DNA from: Alphaproteobacteria bacterium
GTDB lineage: Bacteria; Pseudomonadota; Alphaproteobacteria; CACIAM-22H2
Length of the DNA stretch: 14,052 nt
Assembly (NCBI GenBank): GCA_016869915.1
Contig: VGDA01000040.1
Location: 1 to 14,052, forward strand
Reading direction: 5' to 3'
Part shown: one piece after another, positions 11,740-14,052 of the stretch
Layout of the letters: each line of letters opens with the position of its first letter
How positions within the stretch are numbered: the first letter of the stretch is position 1
Program-made: the position numbers and the translations under genes
Notes under the pieces: model-generated
The model's database searches: none
What the model saw: the letters and a program-made list of their open reading frames with translations, nothing else
Told to the model about the DNA's origin: nothing

Positions 11740-12978
11740 TCAGCCCGCGACGCCGGCTTCCTGCAGCATGGCGTGGAGCAGGACATTGGCCCCGGCCTCG
11801 ATGTCGCCGGGCTTGGCGTCCTCGACCTCGTTGTGGCTGATGCCGCCGATGCAGGGCACGAAGATCATCGCGCTCGGCGCGACGCGGGCCATGTAGACGG
11901 CGTCGTGCCCCGCGCCCGAGACGATGTCGCGATGCGCGTAGCCGTGGCGCCGCGCGCCATCGCGCACCGCGTCGACGAGGCGCTTCTCGAAGGGCGTCGG
12001 CGGCGCGTACCAGAAGTCGACGATGTCGAGCTCGAGCCCGCCCTCCGCGGCGATGGCGCGGCAGCCGCTCTTCAGCAGGGCCTCCATCGTCGAGAGCACC
12101 GCGTCGTCGGGATGGCGGAAATCGACCGTGAAGAACACCTCGCCGGGGATGGTGTTGCGCGAGTTCGGCCTCGACTGGATGACGCCGACCGTGGCGCAGG
12201 CGAGCGGCGGGCGCTCGCGCCCGATGCGGTTGACGAGGTCGATCATCCGCGCCGCGCCGACCAGCGCGTCGCGCCGTCGCGACATCGGGGTCGGGCCGGC
12301 ATGCGCCTCCTGCCCCTTCACCGTGACCTCGAACCAGCGCTGGCCCTGCGAGCCGGTGACCACGCCGATCGTCGTGCCCTCCGCCTCGAGGATCGGGCCC
12401 TGCTCGATATGCGCCTCGAAATAGGCGCCGACCTTGCGCGCGCCCGGCTCGTCCGGCCCGGCATGCCCGATGCGCGCGAGCTCGTCGCCGAAGCGCCTGC
12501 CCTCCATGTCGCGCTTGTCGAGGATCTCGGCGAGCGGGAAGACGCCGGCATGGACGCCCGAGCCCATCATCGCGGGCGAGAAGCGCGCGCCCTCCTCGTT
12601 GGTCCAGACCGCGACCTCGATCGGCGCCTCGGTGCGGATGCCGCGATCCTCGAGGGTGCGGATGACCTCGAGCCCGGCCAGCACGCCGTAGATGCCGTCG
12701 AAGCGTCCTCCGGTCGGCTGCGTGTCCAGGTGCGAGCCCGTCATCACCGGCTTGCGCGACGGATCGGTGCCCTCGCGGCGCGCGAAGATGTTGCCGACGC
12801 GGTCCATCGAGATGGTGCAGCCCGCGGCGCGGCACCACGACATGAAGAGCTCGCGGCCCTCGCGGTCGAGGTCGGTGAGCGCGAGCCGGCACACCCCGCC
12901 CTTCGGCGTGGCGCCGATCCGCGCCATCTCCATCAGGCTGTCCCAGAGCCTCGAGCCGTCGATCGTCAGGTTGCGCAT
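11740..12978 (-). CDS. M20-family Zn hydrolase, N-carbamoyl-L-amino-acid hydrolase/allantoate amidohydrolase type
   Basis: This 412-residue member of the HyuC/AllC/beta-ureidopropionase group of M20 amidases binds two metal ions. The ligands are H83 in GSHLDTQPTGG, D94 in GGRFDGIYG, E128-E129 in WTNEEGARF, H190 in HIEQGP and H382 in GISHNE. Substrate-side residues of the group are also present: Q193, the dimer-bridging H226 (GQEAHAGPTPM), N276 (SRNTIPGE) and R288 (VDFRHP). The expected reaction hydrolyses a ureido group to ammonia and CO2 from N-carbamoyl-L-amino acids; allantoate or ureidopropionate are alternatives that cannot be separated by eye. The ATG at 12978 has AGGA/GAGG just upstream. 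It is 65 bases downstream of the ADC-like gene in the same direction and converges with marR across the insertion sequence. Confidence 0.9.
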   Translation of the reverse strand: MRNLTIDGSRLWDSLMEMARIGATPKGGVCRLALTDLDREGRELFMSWCRAAGCTISMDRVGNIFARREGTDPSRKPVMTGSHLDTQPTGGRFDGIYGVLAGLEVIRTLEDRGIRTEAPIEVAVWTNEEGARFSPAMMGSGVHAGVFPLAEILDKRDMEGRRFGDELARIGHAGPDEPGARKVGAYFEAHIEQGPILEAEGTTIGVVTGSQGQRWFEVTVKGQEAHAGPTPMSRRRDALVGAARMIDLVNRIGRERPPLACATVGVIQSRPNSRNTIPGEVFFTVDFRHPDDAVLSTMEALLKSGCRAIAAEGGLELDIVDFWYAPPTPFEKRLVDAVRDGARRHGYAHRDIVSGAGHDAVYMARVAPSAMIFVPCIGGISHNEVEDAKPGDIEAGANVLLHAMLQEAGVAG

Positions 12979-13043
12979 CGCCTCTTCCTTCCGTCGCCAC
13001 CAGGCGACCGATCACGCACCCGGGCGACCCGCCGCGGGAGGCC

Positions 13044-13859
13044 TCAGCCCCAGGCCGGTCGCGGAAAGGGCACGGTGGAGCGCGCGAGCAGCTCCGCCCC
13101 GCCCTTGGTCCAGGAGATCGTGTTGACCTGGCCGCCCAGCACCTCGCGCGGGGCGAGCGGCGCGAGCTCCGGCGCATGCAGCGCCAGCGTCGCCGGGCCG
13201 TGGAACGCGTCGCCCGGCGCCACGTCGCGCATGCGCGCGAGGAAGAGCTCGCGCCGGACGCATTCCTCCGCGGGGTCGGGCAGCGCGCGCTCGACGAAGA
13301 AGCCGACGAAGGGTGGCTGCGGCACGGCGAGCGGGCCGGAAGCGGCGATGCGCAGGCCCGCCTCCAGCACCGGGCGGCCAAGCCGCGCGACGAGGCCCGT
13401 GCAGCGATCGCCCGGCGTCCAGCCACGCTGCGGATGGGGCGCGGTCAGCGCGAGCGTGCCGAGGCGCTGCGGCCAGCCATACATCTCCCGGCCGACCGCG
13501 AGTTCGGCGTCGCCATCGGTCCACAGGAACGGATCCCAGTAGCCGATCGTGCCGCCATGGCTGGCGGCGATGCCGACCACGCTCTCGTGGAACTGGCTTG
13601 CCTCGGGATGGGCCTGCGCCCAGTCCCAGCCATGGCCGAGGTCGCAGGCGAGGCTGTGCACCGAGAAGCGCACCAGCGGCTCGCCCCAGGGCTCGAGCGG
13701 CGCGGGCAGCAGCGCGCGCACCGCCGCGGCGTCGCAGCGCGCGATGACGGTGAGCGAGCGGCCGGCGAAGCGCCAGGGCGGCGGGCCGTAGAGGGCGCCC
13801 TGTCCCGAGGGATCGATGGGCGCGACGAAGCCCGGGGCCATGGGCGACGGATCGTTCAT
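13044..13859 (-). CDS. Acetoacetate-decarboxylase-fold protein lacking the catalytic lysines
   Basis: This 271-residue protein matches the acetoacetate decarboxylase (ADC, PF06314) superfamily: WRFAGRSLTVIARCD 29-43, HESVVGIAASHGGTIGYWDPFLWTD 91-115, GREMYGWPQRLG 123-134 and a late FVGFFVERALPDP/ELFLARM region. In the Clostridium enzyme the Schiff-base lysine and its neighbour (K115-K116) lie in the YPKK motif. Here the same place reads WPQR (Q131, R132), so classic decarboxylation is unlikely. The protein may instead bind or transform another keto-acid, or act as a non-catalytic member. I took the ATG at 13859; the frame is open to 13985, but that extension is not family-like. It shares direction with the M20 hydrolase downstream (65-base gap), so the two may be co-transcribed. 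Confidence 0.8.
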   Translation of the reverse strand: MNDPSPMAPGFVAPIDPSGQGALYGPPPWRFAGRSLTVIARCDAAAVRALLPAPLEPWGEPLVRFSVHSLACDLGHGWDWAQAHPEASQFHESVVGIAASHGGTIGYWDPFLWTDGDAELAVGREMYGWPQRLGTLALTAPHPQRGWTPGDRCTGLVARLGRPVLEAGLRIAASGPLAVPQPPFVGFFVERALPDPAEECVRRELFLARMRDVAPGDAFHGPATLALHAPELAPLAPREVLGGQVNTISWTKGGAELLARSTVPFPRPAWG

Positions 13860-13971
13860 GGCGCGAGCATCGCGCGAAACCGGTGGCGAGGGAACCGCCA
13901 GCACATCCGGGGCCTTGCGCCGGCCGCGCGGCTGTCGGAGCCTCCAGCAAACAATCGACGATAGGGAGTCC

Positions 13972-14052
13972 ATGATGTCCATCATCGCGTCTATCGCCGC
14001 CGCCCTTCCGGGCTGCGTCCTCGCCCTCGGCCTCCTCGCGGCGCCGATGCCC
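13972..14052 (+). CDS. Start of a secreted or membrane protein, truncated by the window edge
   Basis: Only 27 codons are visible: MMSIIASIAAALPG followed by a long hydrophobic stretch (CVLALGLLAAPMP). This looks like a signal peptide or first membrane helix. GGGAG lies 4 bases before the first ATG. It is divergent from the ADC-like gene with a 112-base gap that shows no clear promoter. Function cannot be told. Confidence 0.55.
   Translation, partial: MMSIIASIAAALPGCVLALGLLAAPMP

Noticed and set aside
11773..13542. Plus-strand open frame of 589 codons opposite the M20 hydrolase and ADC-like genes
   Set aside because: Antisense shadow: composition is Arg/Asp/Ala/His-rich, with no motif, while the minus strand carries complete metal-ligand and family motifs.
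13860..13985. Longer start for the ADC-like protein (MMDIMDSLSS...)
   Set aside because: The first ATGs are the mirror of the palindrome ATGATG-TC-CATCAT that starts the divergent gene, and the added 42 residues do not resemble the family.
1..14052. CRISPR array, prophage, toxin-antitoxin or defence system
   Set aside because: No spaced direct repeats, phage genes, nuclease/helicase clusters or small paired genes are visible; the only mobile DNA is the single insertion sequence.

Overview
This window is high-GC (around 70%) proteobacterial chromosome. It most likely comes from an alphaproteobacterium: it has an NrsF-type anti-sigma factor, an ornithine decarboxylase with what looks like an alphaproteobacterial speF-class leader RNA, and GC-rich coding sequence that leaves long shadow reading frames on every strand. 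Genus cannot be told from the sequence alone. There are no rRNA, tRNA, phage or CRISPR features, and the gene families are ordinary metabolic ones. No clearly new system is visible, but several regulatory and context features deserve a second look.

Left part (1-3827). The 3' end of an nrsF-like membrane anti-sigma factor converges on a leftward cluster: a YdjM/DUF457 membrane protein, an agmatinase-family ureohydrolase, and a PLP ornithine/lysine-type decarboxylase. The last two fit putrescine synthesis by two routes, from agmatine and from ornithine. The decarboxylase has its own about 320-base structured leader, with a candidate promoter starting just after the agmatinase stop codon.

Middle (3939-9162). 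Divergent from ydjM is an orphan PhnD-like periplasmic binding protein with a glutamine-repeat tail. It converges on an exported alpha/beta hydrolase. Divergent from that hydrolase is a tight three-gene operon with two ATGA overlaps: 2,3-diaminopropionate ammonia-lyase, an N-carbamoyl-D-amino-acid hydrolase-type nitrilase, and a threonine-aldolase-like PLP enzyme. Together they suggest catabolism of a carbamoylated (ureido) or D-amino acid, possibly a ureido derivative of 2,3-diaminopropionate, to pyruvate, ammonia and CO2.

Right part (9163-14052). A strong promoter with two matching palindromes drives a Tat-lipoprotein nitroreductase (Acg-like) and a translationally coupled MarR regulator, probably autoregulated. 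An intact IS5-family (IS427-type) element with a -1 frameshift signal sits exactly at the marR stop codon, in the gap before a converging M20-family N-carbamoyl-L-amino-acid hydrolase. Upstream of that hydrolase lies an acetoacetate-decarboxylase-fold protein whose catalytic lysines are replaced. The window ends in the signal peptide of a divergent secreted protein.
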